Translations under genes and position numbers: made by a program
NCBI GenBank assembly: GCA_034336665.1
Contig: CM067592.1
Location: forward strand, 48,997,783 to 49,061,782
DNA length: 64,000 bases
Direction: 5' to 3'
Source of the DNA: Luscinia megarhynchos
Taxonomy: Eukaryota > Chordata > Aves > Passeriformes > Turdidae
The notes under the pieces: model-generated
What the model was told of the DNA's origin: nothing
The model's input: only the letters and a program-made list of their open reading frames with translations
Databases searched by the model: none
In this document: one piece after another, positions 13,972 to 27,617 of the stretch
Position numbering within the stretch: position 1 is the first letter of the stretch
Layout: every line of letters starts with the position of its first letter

Positions 13972-14714
13972 ATGAAGTTCGCTAGCTGGTGCCAATTTTG
14001 CACCACCTATAGAAATCCTGATTCAGAAGAAAGGAGACAAATTCCTGGCTTTTTCTGAAGTGAATAAAGGTTCTAGTCACACTGAAGTGTGACTGCAAAT
14101 GTGTGTGACCTACCACTTGGGTGTAATACTCCCTATACTGTCCCAGAAAAGTGTACTAATGTAAATGGATATTTTCATGTGAAGGAGGAGAAATAGGTGA
14201 AGGAGGAGTATGAGAAGAAAAAGGAGAAGCAGTAGCAACTTCTTCTTTTAGCCATGAGATGTCAGTATTGCAATCAGACTCCCAGTCTGGCTGCTTTTGC
14301 CTACCAATATCTTAGATAAACCTAACAGAGAAATTCAGTTATAAAAATGTGTGCAGGTTATTTATACATTGGATCTTAGACAAAGTCCTTATTTTTGGCG
14401 TGATGTTTTTGATGTTTCTGGGAGTTCATTTTTGGAGAAAAATTCTCAAATGTTTGAGATAACACTAGCTAGCCCTGGAAGCAGAAACCATACCTTGGTG
14501 TAACAGCTGAAAATTTTGTCACACAGAGCATGAGACTGAGGTTGTGCACAAACGTTATGTACAAGGAAACGTTTAGCATCACCCTGGGTTTCAAAGCTGC
14601 TGGCTCAACCATGAAGGAAACAGGGTATAAATTAGAAAAGGTTTATCGAGAGAAACTGGGAAAATCTCTGAGACCATAAGGACATAGAGAAGGCTGAAAA
14701 TCCTTCTTTTTTAA

Positions 14715-14966
14715 ACTTTATAATTTCACTTTGCCAGATGGACTGGCTCCCAGCTCTGAAAAAAAACAGTATTCTATACTTTCCTGACCTTAGTGATGTC
14801 CATGTAATCTCTGAGTCCTTTGGTCATGCACCTGCACCAGTATCTCCACACACAGAGAGCAGAGGGATAGCCTTGGTGGTTTTGGGGCACGCAGCACTGA
14901 TGCGCAAGTACTCAAAGTCATCATCAGAATTACATTGTTGAACTTAGTTGAATATGCTAGAAAACA
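14715..14966 (-). other. possible exon-like segment, unidentified
   Basis: On the minus strand a good acceptor (TTGTTTTCTAG, ending near 14959) leads into a frame reading SDDDFEYLRISAACPK and onward for about 35 codons. It ends in a stop near 14827. Just beyond, in another frame, comes TKGLRDYMDITK followed by a weak GT donor. It may belong with the block at 12679-13971, in the same orientation. No family was recognised; chance is a real alternative. Confidence 0.12.
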
Positions 14967-17900
14967 AATAAAGGGGATAAAAATAGCTTGTCCTAGTGAC
15001 ACTCTGCCACCATTTCTGAGTCATAGGAATTTATGTGTTTTTCACAAAAAATAAAGAATTTAAGAAATATTATTTTCCCTGATTATTTCTCATGAGTTTA
15101 TGTGCTGAAAACTCCAAGAAACCAACAAGAAGTTACCCTAGTGTTGCTGAAAAGCTAAAAATGTATTGGCACACAGAGCCAGTAATAGAGAGTGAGTAAC
15201 ACAGCGTCTTTTTTCTTGCTGTAGAAACCATGGGAGGCTGGCAAAGGCAAAGGTTTTTGCTTTTTTAATTGACCCTGGCACCTAGGAAAAACTATCTGTT
15301 CCTCTACTGCTCACACTGTGCTCCCAGTGCATTGCTCTACCACAGGTGTCTGTGCAAGCCAGACAGGCAATTCTAGTCAAGTAACATTTTCCACCCATAC
15401 ACACTTTCTTCTCCCTATTAGGCACAAAAAATCATGATCCTCTTGCTTCAGTGGACCAAAGGCAGGTGCATGGTAATGAATACCATGAGTTAAATGAAGA
15501 CAGGTAGTGTGAATCTCATAAATGGAGAGCTTCAGCCCTATAGGCAGGAACTAAAAGCAGAGGATTGATGAAGATTTTTTTAATAGATGTTCAGACACTT
15601 AATATCCTTTTTGAAAGAGTAATGCATTTTTATGATACCACTATAATTTTATTATATCTACTATACATTAAAGTCTACTTTTTATAGGGCTGAAACTAAT
15701 GGGATTTTGTAGCCCTATGAATTTAGCAGTGAGAGGTTGCTGTGAGTGTTCGTGCATCATGATCCCCACAGTGACTATCTCAATGTGGCAGGAAAAGGGG
15801 AAAGGTGGTACATTCAAGGTCAACAGGAGGGAGATGTTGGATTTCTCCTTCTAATTTTGATTTTTTTGACCACTGCTGACTGTTACTGCAGCCCCATAGG
15901 TGTAATGCTGTACACTGGGAAGATGTGATTTTAGAAAGAAGTTTATATTGTTGTGGATTTTGCTGTTAGTATAGTATGTAAAAGGTAAAGGAACTGTGTT
16001 AACCCAGCTGAAGGACCCACTGCAAGAAAATTAAGCTGGAAAGCAGAACAGGTGAGTCCTACACAGGCTAACAATGCAAGCACATTGTCTAATCCTCTGG
16101 GTTCTGGACTCTCCTGTAACAAGAGTCCTCAGTCTGTGGTGTGCACATCCCTGACAGATCAGGTTCTCCTCCTGAAGACTCCAAGAAAGATTGCTGAAAA
16201 AAACTACACAGAGGGCACATGTGATGAACGCACATTGCTGTGCAAGTCTGTCAAGGGACAGAAGTCTCATGAACTGAAAGGACCCACCTCTTCTCCTGCA
16301 CACTGTGACTAGTCAGCGGACAAAAACAGGACTTCTTTCCATCTGAAAGGTAGGCTGCAAGCATTTTTTCTAAACTAAGCTGTGTCTAAAACCTTTGGTC
16401 ATGGCAAATGTTCCTCCTCTGCCTGTGTGCAGCCTGGCAGCCACTGGAGGAGCTGTGCGTGGTGAGTTCTTAGCTCTGCTAAGAGAGGCCAGAATGCTCA
16501 CGGAAATGATGAGCTGCTCTCACCAGCAGTCTCCTTGACAAATGTTTGCCCTCCCGTGCCCTTGGGTGTTGCTACATCCCTCTCCCAGCAAGTGCTCAGG
16601 CACTGCTTGCCCCCTCCTCGTTCTCCATAGAGTTTTGTACCTCCCAGGATGTTTCTCTGCCCAGTCCGTGGATCAGTAACATTCAGTCTCACATTTCCCC
16701 ACAAATTGCTTGCCATCTCATGAGTTGTGACTGGCTCATAGTAGCTCATCCAAAGACGACTTCAGAGCATTTTGGGAAACAGCATGCTAAAATCAAGATT
16801 GTAGACATACAACACCAGTTGTCCTGAAAGATATAACAGCTCCAGCCACACTGATACTTTCATACTGCAATTAATTCCACTTAACTTCTGACAGGCCTTG
16901 GTGTGAAAGTTATGGTGGTGGTTTCTTGAATCACAGTATCACTCATGCAATTTACTGAACTGTTGCAGGAGACAGTGGCTTAGATTGTTTCTGGCTTCCC
17001 AAAGCAAGGTTTATCATGTGCTAGGAAATTAAGTCCTAGTTCCTACTTTTCCCATACTCCATATTTTTAAAAGTCGTGTGTCTAGTTTGAGCTGAGCTCT
17101 GATTCTTGATAGCCCATAATAACAGATTCTAATAAGTGCCATTTGGTCCTGAAGGGAAACAGTGAGAGCAAGGTGCATGGGTGGCCGTTCAGAAATGCTT
17201 CATAGCACATGCACAGTCATGAACATGAAAGTCTGTATCAGTCTTTCCTTTCCTTCCCACAACACACCTTTGTGGCAGGATGTTCCTCCTTCCCAACACC
17301 TCAGCTGGTGCATATGGATGAGATAAGCCAGACCAGGACAAATGCCTGGCAGGGGGTTATCTCTGGCACCAAGAGGGCTGAGACCTCCAGCTGAAAATAA
17401 ACATCTTGGTCTGGAGAGCAGATGTAGAGAGTGATAAAAACCAAATATCACGGACCTAAAGACATTGCTTTACAATATAAAAGCTATACAAATTTCCACA
17501 GAAACAGAAGTCTCCTACACACTCCCTGGAAATGTGCAGGGCTTCTCCCACAAAGTTTGGACACATCTCCGTGGATACTTTTCCAGAAACTGAGAGGAAC
17601 GGTCCTATGTATGCCCCTCATAAACTGGGTAGTAAGATGCACTGAATCCTACTCTATACTATTTCTCCAGTAGCTGTAATACAGGTACCTCACTCTCATG
17701 CTGTATTGTTTATCTACTAGCAGTATTTCCTTGCTTATCCTGTGTAGTAAGTAAATCTGTTGAAGTCTTACATCTGTTAAATTTATGTCTATCAAATAAA
17801 TAATTCATTTTGCAATAGACCTAATTGACCATTATTAAGAACTTGCATTGAGAGTGGGCTTTGGGGTGCTGGCCACCTCAGTAAAAGTACTGTCTACTGC

Positions 17901-20239
17901 CAAAGGCCTGGGCAAAGTCAGAACCTTGTTTAAAACTCCTCTCTTCATTCATAACACACTTGTCCTCATAAACAACAAAAAATAGCATGAATTGCTCTAG
18001 AGCTTCGATGTGTAGCAAGATCAGAAAGTAATAGCTGCTGCAAGCAGCGTGAAGCACTAATGCTTGCAGAAAAGGAGTCTTAGCCTAACAAAACTGAAAT
18101 AAAATTACACTTTTGTGATGACAAGCATGTATTGGCTACAATCTGTAAGGGTGTTCTATCACCAGAAGGATAGAATAAGAATTATCCTGCTTTCAACTCC
18201 TCTAGGAAATATAGCATCCTTTTCTTGCCAAAGAAACCAGTTTATCCCTTTCATTCTTGGACAGTCTGGAAGAGTCCTGGAAAGACTGGGATCTTGGTTC
18301 AATACGACATGAGCTCATGGGCTCTGTTTAAAGATAAGGGTATTCCCATGCTGCCTTCATCACTGACTTCAGTGGCTGGATACAAAACCACAAAGCTCTT
18401 TGCCCAGCATTGCCTGTCAGGAGCCAGATGATGCTCCAAGCATTTAAAATTATGTCTGAACACCTCGTGGAGTACTTGGAGTACTTTTGATGCATCACCA
18501 GGACATACTAACAAAACTACACCCTTACTGAATGTACACAGGAGTTCTTCAGACCTGTCAGACAGAATTTGTAAAAGCATAAAGCTGACAGGAACATGTG
18601 TTCTATAGCCAGAAGAGCTATCACTGGTTCTCTGTTTTATAGTCACATCAGCACCAGGTGGTCCTAGATCAAGTCCCACAAGACTGAATTATGTGTAATT
18701 GAGAGGCTGCCTGTACAAACTCAGTGCCTGTGCAACTCAGTGCCACTGTAAGTGAGAAACTGATAAAGGAGGATATCTTGTACCTAAATCTGAGTCCTGC
18801 ATTCCTAAAATGCCTTTTGACTCTGTCTTCCTGGATCTTCCTGGAGGGTTTCTTTTCTAAGCACACTTCAGGGGATGGGGGCTAGCTATGTGAACACACA
18901 GCACCTGAGCTTCATTACTTTCAGTAACGCAGGTTCCTTTGGAAAAGTTATCTGGTTTTGGTTCAGCTGATGCCATACTCATGGCAGAAACCCTGCAAAA
19001 TCACACAACACTGCCATCTGTGCAGGCACAAGCCCTCTTGCCAAACTTCTGTCACTGAGATGATACAGGAAGAAAACAGTTATATTTTCTTGCCAAAACA
19101 TGCACACGCCCTATATCTATGCGGACAACTGTCTATTGTCTGTATGGCTGGTGGGTGCTCCATGCCAAACCATTTAAGTTGAAATGCACATGGTAAATGT
19201 CTAGACACCTAATGCTCTGCTCCATGCTGATGCCAGGAGTTGCATGGTGCGTGTGTTTGGTGAGGGAAAGAGAGGAGAGTTGCCGGATGAGCTAATAAGG
19301 TGCCATCAAAACTGATTAGATCTCAACTCTGATGTCTCTTTTCATCTCTGCATGCCTCTTCTAGAGCAAAGGCAGCTCCTCATGCAGAGCCTGTTGCTGT
19401 TCATAATGCAAATCAGCAGTCACCTTCTCAGTGGCACTATATCAGAAAAGCCAGCATCGTATTAGTTCTCCCTCTATCGAGGCAAACATACTAATCTTCC
19501 CCCACAACTCTCTAAATAAAGAAGATAAAGATACCTGCAGTATCTGGAAGTTCCTAAAATCCACAGATTCTGCTCATCTTAAACTGTCTTTACTAATTTT
19601 TGTGCTAGCACACGCAGCAAAGACACTGACGCCCACAGGCCCCTGGCAGATCCCATGTGGTCCTGAAAGAACTAGGATTTTAGATGCTGTTTAGAGGCCA
19701 CCCAGCTCTCATTGGGCGACACACTTCCTGCTGGCTGCAAGCATCAGGAGCCTGATGGAGCACCAATGTGGTCTGACCAATTTCTGGTGGGCTGAATAGT
19801 TTCATAACCACTCTCTACAGCTGTGTAAACAGACCTGTCTCCAGAAGGGGCTCCAAAGCCATGAGACTGAAGAACACAGATGCTGTGGAGAGGTGACCCC
19901 CATAGCAGATGGCATTACAGAGGAGGATTAGCTTAGCTCTCTTTTTGTAGCATGGGCAATGTTTGCTCAATCATTTCCTCATGGAACCCTTTGCACACGA
20001 GAAACTTTTGGCCACCCTGGGCCTTCACGGACATTTCTGAGTGTCCCTCACCAAGGTCCAGACACACAGAATTCTCCTTCCAACAGCAGATCAATGGCAT
20101 CATCTTGTATGACAGAGTAATGGTTCCATGGCTAGTGGCATCCTATCTCCTCTGCTCAATGCTTCTGTCTGTCCTTCCCTAGGTACACATTCGAAACATG
20201 TTTTTTCTTCAGACCCCTTTCATTTACTATTTTGCATGG
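14967..20239. other. intergenic region, no gene recognised
   Basis: Non-coding sequence with scattered short frames. One minus frame of 126 codons (18679-18299) is long for this base composition, but it starts without a clear ATG, and I recognise no domain in it. No repeat ends were identified before the LTR-like element at 20240. Confidence 0.45.
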
Positions 20240-20990
20240 TGTGGTGGTTTAAAAATAGCTGGGAATTAAATTCCAAATAAGCTGTTCCTGTTCCCCCCAC
20301 TCCTATTCCAGTTAAGAGAGGGACAAAAGCAGATAGATACAGGTTGAGATAACAATTTACTGAAAATGAACAGCAACAAAATAAGAAACATAGAAAAACA
20401 GCACAATACAATAGCAAAAGTATGCTGAAGAGAAGGTGCTTTACATACAAAAGGTGTTTGCCACCTCAACTCAGTGTGCTTGGCTGCTGAGACAAAGACA
20501 ATATGGCAGATGCTCTCCCCACATGGTATTCTCAGTCCCTGAGCACAAGACAGTGAAAGAAAAGATGGACAAACCTTCCAAAAGCTGGAATAGTTTGCGT
20601 TCTGTTGCCTGATTTCAACTGCTGGGCTTGGCTGTGGTTAGTACCAACAGTTTGGCTCAGGTCTCCTCTGCTAGGCTTGGCTCAGCTGGGCTCAGGCTCA
20701 GGCTCACCTCCATCCCCATGGCTCTTCCCGCACTGTCGCCGTGGTGCTCTGCTGGGCTCAGTGTGTTTGCTGCTTGAAGCTGCATTCTTCCTGAGGGACA
20801 GGAGGGGACAGGCAGTGGCAGGAGAAGGACAAAATCTGCAGTGCTGGTCCTCAGGGAACAAATCTGCTGCTTCTGCGGTGCATTCACTTTTCTCACACCA
20901 AAGCCACAGCCCAGTGATGATGGGGATGGTACAGAATAGCAGCCCAGCCATGCCTACATGGCCACAGGCTCCCTCCCTCTCTTCTCAGCC
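20240..20990 (+). mobile_element. probable solo LTR of an avian endogenous retrovirus
   Basis: The segment opens with TGTGGTGGTTT, a start seen in many avian ERV LTRs. It runs through a purine-rich part near 20315-20345 (AGAGAGGGACAAAAG), then GTTGAGATAACAATTTACTG, then GC-richer sequence with short direct repeats of CTCAGG/CTTGGCTC near 20640-20705. I see no internal gag or pol coding sequence on either side, so it would be a solo or truncated LTR. The exact end and a target-site duplication could not be fixed: CATGG precedes the start, but no clean copy follows a CA end. Identification rests on resemblance remembered from bird genomes. The open frames inside are not genes. Confidence 0.4.
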
Positions 20991-21069
20991 CCCACAAGCA
21001 AAACTAAGAGACACGGCGACAATGAAACTAAAAGTTATTGCTAGTACATTATGAGTTTTGAGGTGAATA

Positions 21070-22025
21070 ATCAGAGTCACAGAAATGTTTGAGTTGGAAG
21101 CTATCTTAGACATCATCTAGTTCCAACTCTCTGCCATGAACAGGTGCATCTTCCGCTGGACCAGGTTGCTCAAAGCACCATCCAACCTGGCCTGGGACAC
21201 ATCCAGGGATGGGGCATCCAGAGCTTCTATGTGCAACCTGTGCCACTGTCCCACCACCTCACAGTAAAGGATTTCTTCCTAATATCTAAACTAAACCCTC
21301 CCGGTTTTGGTTTAAAGACATTCCCCCTTATCCCATCACACCATGCCCTTGTAAAAAGTTCCTCTCCAGCTCTCTATTAGAATCCCTTTAGGTACTGGAA
21401 GATACCTACAAAATCTCTCCAGAGCTTTCTCCCCTCCAGGCTGAACAGCCCCAACCATCTCAGTCCGTCCTTGTAGAAAGGTGCTCCAGCCCTCTGATCA
21501 TTGTTATGGCTCTCCTCTGGACTTGCTCCATCAGGCCCCCATCTTTCTTATGTTGGGGACACCAGAGCTGGCTGTAGTGTTCCTGTTGGGGTCTGAGCAG
21601 AGCAGAGCAGAGCAGAGGGGCAGAATCCCCTCCCTCCCCTGCTGCCCACGCTGCTCTGGATGCATCCTCAGGCTACATTTGGCTTTCTGGACTGTGAGTG
21701 CTCATGGCCATGTCGTGTCTAGCCTCTCTTCCACCAGAACCCCTCAGTCCTTCTCACATGGCTGCTCTCAATCCATTCTCTGCCCAGCCTGTGTTTGGCC
21801 TTGGGATTGCCCCAGCCCAGGTGCAGCACCTTGTATTTGGCCTTGTTTAACTTCATGCATCAGCCAGCCTCTCAGGTATCCCTTCCCTCCAGGGTCAACA
21901 CAGCTCAATGTTGTCAGCAAACTTGCTGGGGGTTCTCTCAATCCCAGTGTCCATGTCACTGACAAAGAAGTTAAACTGCATTGGTGGAAACACCTGTCCC
22001 TGAGGAACTCTACTCACATCATGCT
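21070..22025 (-). mobile_element. CR1 LINE, 5'-truncated, sense on minus strand
   Basis: Read on the plus strand, this is the antisense of the CR1 3' region. It begins with a degenerate tail (GAGTCACAGAAATG) and continues with the usual block of 'catctagttccaact', 'ccatccaacctggcctggga', 'aggatttcttcctaatatct' and 'ggctgaacagccccaacc'. It then enters the ORF2 C-terminal region (GCCCAGCCTGTGTTTGGCC, CAGCAAACTTGCTGG). Many indels and stops make it non-functional. It starts about 80 bp past the LTR-like element. The 197-codon plus-strand frame at 21481-22074 is an antisense artefact of this element. Confidence 0.9.
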
Positions 22026-22220
22026 ACATGCAGGATTTTGTCTTAAAGCTCCTCCAAGTGCCATTTCCTTATAGTTTTTTAGAGAAGAGGCAATAAGCAT
22101 CTCATGCACTGCCAGTCTTGCGTGTGCATTCTCTTCCTGTAGCAATTTGGACCTTGGAACAAAGTGTTCATGCACAAATAGCCACATATTCTTATAAACT
22201 GCCATCTTATTAAGCCATCC

Positions 22221-22242
22221 TTTTCTTTCTTTCTTTCTTTCT
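22221..22242. repeat. short (CTTT)n microsatellite
   Basis: About five CTTT units in a row, close to the 5' side of the CR1 at 21070-22025. Simple slippage repeat; no function suggested. Confidence 0.8.
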
Positions 22243-25200
22243 AATTAGTCTTCTTGAAAGATACCAGTAGTGGAGGTTGTAACACAGTAAGCTGTCAAGG
22301 TACACCACGAAGAAATGTTGTGGATCCTTTCAGGAATAACTGCCTTTTTCCATTTCTCTTTGGTGCACTTGCTGGTGGCAAAGCAAGCCACCAGTGGATT
22401 ACAAACCCCGCTTTACCACCTTCAAAGCTTATCTGAAGAGGCAACATGCCATAGTGTCTCTCAGCAACTTCTGCATCAATTGAAGTCATGATACCCTTCA
22501 GCAACATCATGAACTCAATGTTCAGATATATTTAGCCACAACTGAGCTCAGAAGATTCTGTCACTTTTGTGAGATTACCCTGGGGAAGCACTCCAGATTT
22601 CCTGAGCCAAATTCTTTGATATTGCTTCCCCTGCTACACCAAAGGCCTGCATAGTGCAAGACTGCACCCGGCATGTGCACACTGCTGCTGGTTATCCAGC
22701 CATTCCATTTGCTGTGGGGGCACAGCAATCTAAGTTAATCAGTGTGCAAAGGGAAAAGTGAAAGCAGCTGACTTAACATAATTTTGCCAATTTGCTTACC
22801 TGAATCTGCATTAAACACTTTAACCATTAACCACGCACTGCATAGGTACTTTTAGACCAACAGAAGCTTATTAACTTCAACCTCTGTGATGAGAGTTTAA
22901 TCCCAGCTATAAAGTTTAATCCAACAGGTTGACTGTGCATGTGTAACAGACAGTGAAAGCACCTGATAGCCCCTGGCCACCACATGTCTGTACCTCATTT
23001 CTCTGTCTCTTCATCCAAAGACCTTCCTCTCTTCCTTCCACTTGTCACTGGGACAATATCAGGATCTTTGACAGGATACGTATTACATGTCTCTGTGCTG
23101 AGCACAGTCCAGCTGCTAGCACCAAGCATCAAGAAGGGATAAATTTTTTTTTAGCAGAATTTGTCAGGTGATGGAAATGCATTCCCAGAATACCTGGTGA
23201 AAAGCATGTTCCTCTACACCTTGCCGATGGTGTCACCTCTTACTATCCTGCATTATCCTGCACTGATGTCCTAAAAACAACACACGTTGCAGTTCCCTAG
23301 TTCTCAAGACACTCTGACCTTCTCCAGTTGGGATGTTTCACTTTCACAATATAGGGGCTTTATTAGATTTAGTTTCCTGATCCTTTCAATTTTAAAACCT
23401 CTTGATCCAAAAAATTTCGTATCTGACGAGCCAGTCTTAAAGGATGCACATTCTTGGTTGGATTCATGCTTCATTCTAGACGAACTTTAAAACAAAACAA
23501 TGTGGAGAGCAGACATTACTGCTGAAATTCTGCATGCAAAATAAATAATTTCAGGCCAAATTGTGCCCTGGCATTGAGGTTCAGGAAAATGGCTTCCAAA
23601 AGGCTCTCCAAAATAGCTCTAAGAATGTAGGCTTTCAGTCCTACTATATTGAGAATAAATGAGCACATGGTTCAAGTCAAGCTTGCTTTTAAGTACACTC
23701 CTGAGTAGGGAAGGACTTATTTAAGCAATTGGTTAAATGTTTTCCTGAAACACAACTCCAGGAGCTAGGAAGGTAGCCAGCAACTATTTCTTGGTCAGCC
23801 AATTTGTACTTTGTTAATCAAAATGCAGCACAGGTGCATGGGGACTCCCCAGCTATGCAGATACTCACACTTGAAAAACATGACACATAGCTTATGCTAT
23901 TTTTATACAACAAGCTTTGAAATGCCACATAAATTGTCTTCACTTGATTAAAGAAAAGAGTCAACTTTGCAGAAAACAATTTATTAAATACATGAGACTT
24001 GGTTGCTACACCTAATTACAGACAAAATACTGTGAATAAAGCATGCACTTATCACAGACATCAATGACTATTTTGATTTATTTTAAATGGTCTTTATTTC
24101 TGTAAGTTAAGGCTGTACCATTAAAAATTTTAAAAATCAAAAATACAAAGTCACACTACAATAGTAGCAAACATTGTATAGACACCGAAACCAATCTCTA
24201 ATGCAGCAGAACCAGACTTATTGAAGATTATTATAAGAGAATAAAAATGGAGGTGAAGTGCAATAAAGATCAGAATATCTCTGGAATTTACAGACCAGTA
24301 GCAGTGAATGTTATACTCCAAGTAGCACAAGTTGAATCCATTCTTTTCAAAAGCCTAATTATCTGACAGCTAAGCAAGAGAGAAGACTCATAAATACCAC
24401 TTTAAAGAACCCCTCTTGGTCTCTTTGTTTTATTCTTATTGAGGGCACATCTGTACTCAACTGTTTCAAGAACATTTTTCAAGAAGACATTGTGGCAGAC
24501 AACAATATAATACACATTTATTTACTCTATCCCCATTAAAAATAGTGGAATGTCTTGAAGAAGAAAAATACATCACAACAAAAAAAAACAGTTCTCAACT
24601 GACAAAAGTGACAGTCAACATTGTTAACTGTATCAGTCTTTACCAGTGAAGGACCTTACCCTGTATGAAGTTTGCTTCTTAAAAGTACACTGCAGTCATG
24701 GCAATGCAACATTCACACGGGTGAAAACTTACCCAGTGGATGAGTAAAAAAATTACCCGCCCTGGAAACTCCACTGGGGACTGAGGCTCAAAGTAAGTTA
24801 TGAAATCCTTCTTCATTTACAGCCACAAAGCCTTTTTGCTTGGTTTTCTCTGGTTGCTGTGCAAGTACAGAAATAGGGTAATTTGAGGACAATGGGGTCA
24901 AACACTTAACTGAAAATGGACTAGTTGAAAATATTGCTCACATTTTCAGAAAATGATCTAGTAATCTCCCCCTTCTCCCCAGATTTCTAGATTTGCAGAG
25001 CTTAATGTATTAAAATGCATCAGAATATTACTTCTCCCTAATAAACTGCTGTTTATATAATCTCCCAAATGCAGAAGCAAGAGATCTGTGTAAGAAGGTG
25101 CCCTGTGTACAGGCAACTGCATTTGGAGTGGAAGATATTTAGCACTCCTTATGCTAAAATCTCTGCCTTAAAATAGCTGATTACAACTGGGGCTTGCAAG

Positions 25201-27580
25201 GGAGTCTAAAAAAAGCTAGGTCCCAAATTCCTCTGGGGTTTGGATGGGTAATTCTTTCCTGGATCCTTTCAGCAGCATAGGCTAAGCTATATTCAAAAGG
25301 AAAAAGGAAAGCTGGTCCTGCGGTATAATGCACATCAGACAAAATGAAATTACAGGACTGACAATATGTACACTGAAGGAACCACTGTGATTGGAAGGTG
25401 GTATCTAAACCAGCACACCATTTATCTAATCTAATTTGCATCTTGAAACTGATGAATTGCGGTGAAAAGCAAACAAATGCAACTAGTGACTGACATGCCA
25501 CAGGCAGCAGGCTAGATCAAGTCTGCATATATAGAACCCTCACTGCATTTCCAGTGTGCAAAGTGGGAATAAAAGATGTTCATGGCTTTTCTGACTTGAA
25601 TCTAAGCTGGAGGTAATGCAGATATACAGATTCACAATGGAAAAGATGGGAGAAAAAACAGCTGCTGTGCTGCAGGAATCTGACTCTTTTTTTGGTGAAT
25701 TAGGCCAACACATAGAAGTCAGAAAGACCAGTTGGTAAGAGTGCAATGGTGAGACCTCTGAGACTCTGATCTACCCATAAATAGAAGAAATGTAGGATAT
25801 AAGGCCTGAATGTTTAATATTAGGGCCACACAGGCCAGAGTTCTGTGGAGTGAGAGCTCTCCATTCATACTAGCAAAAGCACATGCTCATGTGTAAATGG
25901 CTGCTAGACAAGCAAAACAATGCAGAACTACCCAACTAACTGGTCCCAGCTCCTTGCCTGGTAGAACATGTCTAAAGAAGCTTCCAGTTTTTAAAGGACA
26001 ATTATAGAAACTAACATTTCTGAAGAGAGCCCTGTTCCCTCCAACTGATAGAAACTGAAGTACTGCAAAAGGCTTCTCAGCATTCTATCACTTGTGGGAG
26101 GTTTTAATCTTCATCTGGGGTTTTTTAATTAATCAGATTTTGGGGGACCAGCTTGCAACCACTACTGCACAGGACGATTTTTCAGTGTATTCTGTATGCT
26201 TCCCTTAATATTGCTTTTTGTAAATGTCCTGAGCATCACTTAAAGGAACAACTACATTGAAAATTTTAGCACAAACATTATCTTTTGGAAGTGTTTTACA
26301 TCACAAGGGTTGTCAATTTTCCTGCTTGGAGCAGGGATTACTTCAGACCAATACTTCTAAGGATGAATTCAATGTACTCTTATTTTTCCCCAATCACACA
26401 GTTTTTCTCATAACTTGTTATTTTGATTTGAAAAGTTCTTTTCAAGATGGCTTTCATGTCTCAACAGAAATGGAAAACTGATAGCCCGTCTCTTCTTTTT
26501 TCCATATAAAATACTTAAAGACCAGCCTAGGTATGGTGAACCATGCCTGTGGCTGGGAAATCCACCAGTATGTAGAGTATGTGAGTATCTCACATTTCCC
26601 TGTTGCCTGTTTGTTCTGTGAGTACAGTATGATACAATTTCAGCCTGTCAGAATTTTACAGAGATCAAAACAAATGCATATGTTTGTGTGCATGTGCAAT
26701 ACTGCCAGATTTTAGGCAGAGGGTAGAAGAGGAACTGAAAATGAAATGTCAGAATTTTGATAAACAGGACTTGTCTGCCATGGGAGCAGTTGAAAAGAAA
26801 AAGACCAAAAATCTTAGGCTTGACTTTCATCCAAGTCTCATTTGGCAGCAATGTGTGTCTTCTGTAGAGTCAGAGCAGAGACTGGAATCTACCACTTGAC
26901 CAGGTTGACATTTGTTTACAAGAGCCAGCTAACAACTGCTATGAGGGCTAACAGTTTCTTATGGTAATCAGAGGACTGCTTTAATTAAATGGCATTTTAG
27001 CATGCTCTAAAATTACCTAAGCAGGCTGGCTGTTCATTAGATCCACTGCCAACAGAACATTTGGGTGCTACACATTCCCTCATACCCTTCACAGTTGATA
27101 GACTGCTGCTGCAATAGGGTGACATGAGAAGATGGATTCCTTTCAGCTCTATTAAAGATTTTCCAAATTAAAATCAATGAGAAGATGCTTTAAAGAAAGA
27201 TGGAAACTTAAATACTGTTTCTTTTCCTTTTACTATTTTTTTAAGCTTCAAGCTGGTAAGTGATCATCTGTGCAGACAAGATACTAGAAATTTGGCACAT
27301 CCCATCTACCACAACATATTGATTCCTTCTACAGAAGGCACTAAATACTGGCATAAACCAAGAAATGATCAGCAGAATGCAGTTTTAGTATGACACACAA
27401 AAATCCTGCTAAATGGCACAGCTCCATAGTACAATTTTCACTTACCTAAAATGGTGGTGATTATAGCAGCAATGGTTAGGATTTTTACAAGTATCACATA
27501 AACATATGAATGTCAGAACATCTAGAAAACATGCAAAATTTCAGGAGCAACATCACTGAATCACACAATGCATAGAATTA

Positions 27581-27617
27581 CTATTATTATTGTTATTGTT
27601 GTTATTGTTATTATTAT
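27581..27617. repeat. ATT/GTT trinucleotide microsatellite
   Basis: An interrupted run of ATT and GTT triplets about 37 bp long (ATT-rich at both ends, GTT in the middle). A local slippage repeat that has accumulated T/G interruptions. Confidence 0.8.

Noticed and set aside
20605..21054. 149-codon plus-strand frame
   Set aside because: Lies within the GC-richer part of the LTR-like element and runs towards the CR1; no recognisable protein.
21481..22074. 197-codon plus-strand frame, and the 183-codon frame at 33833-34384
   Set aside because: Both are antisense readings of CR1 elements.
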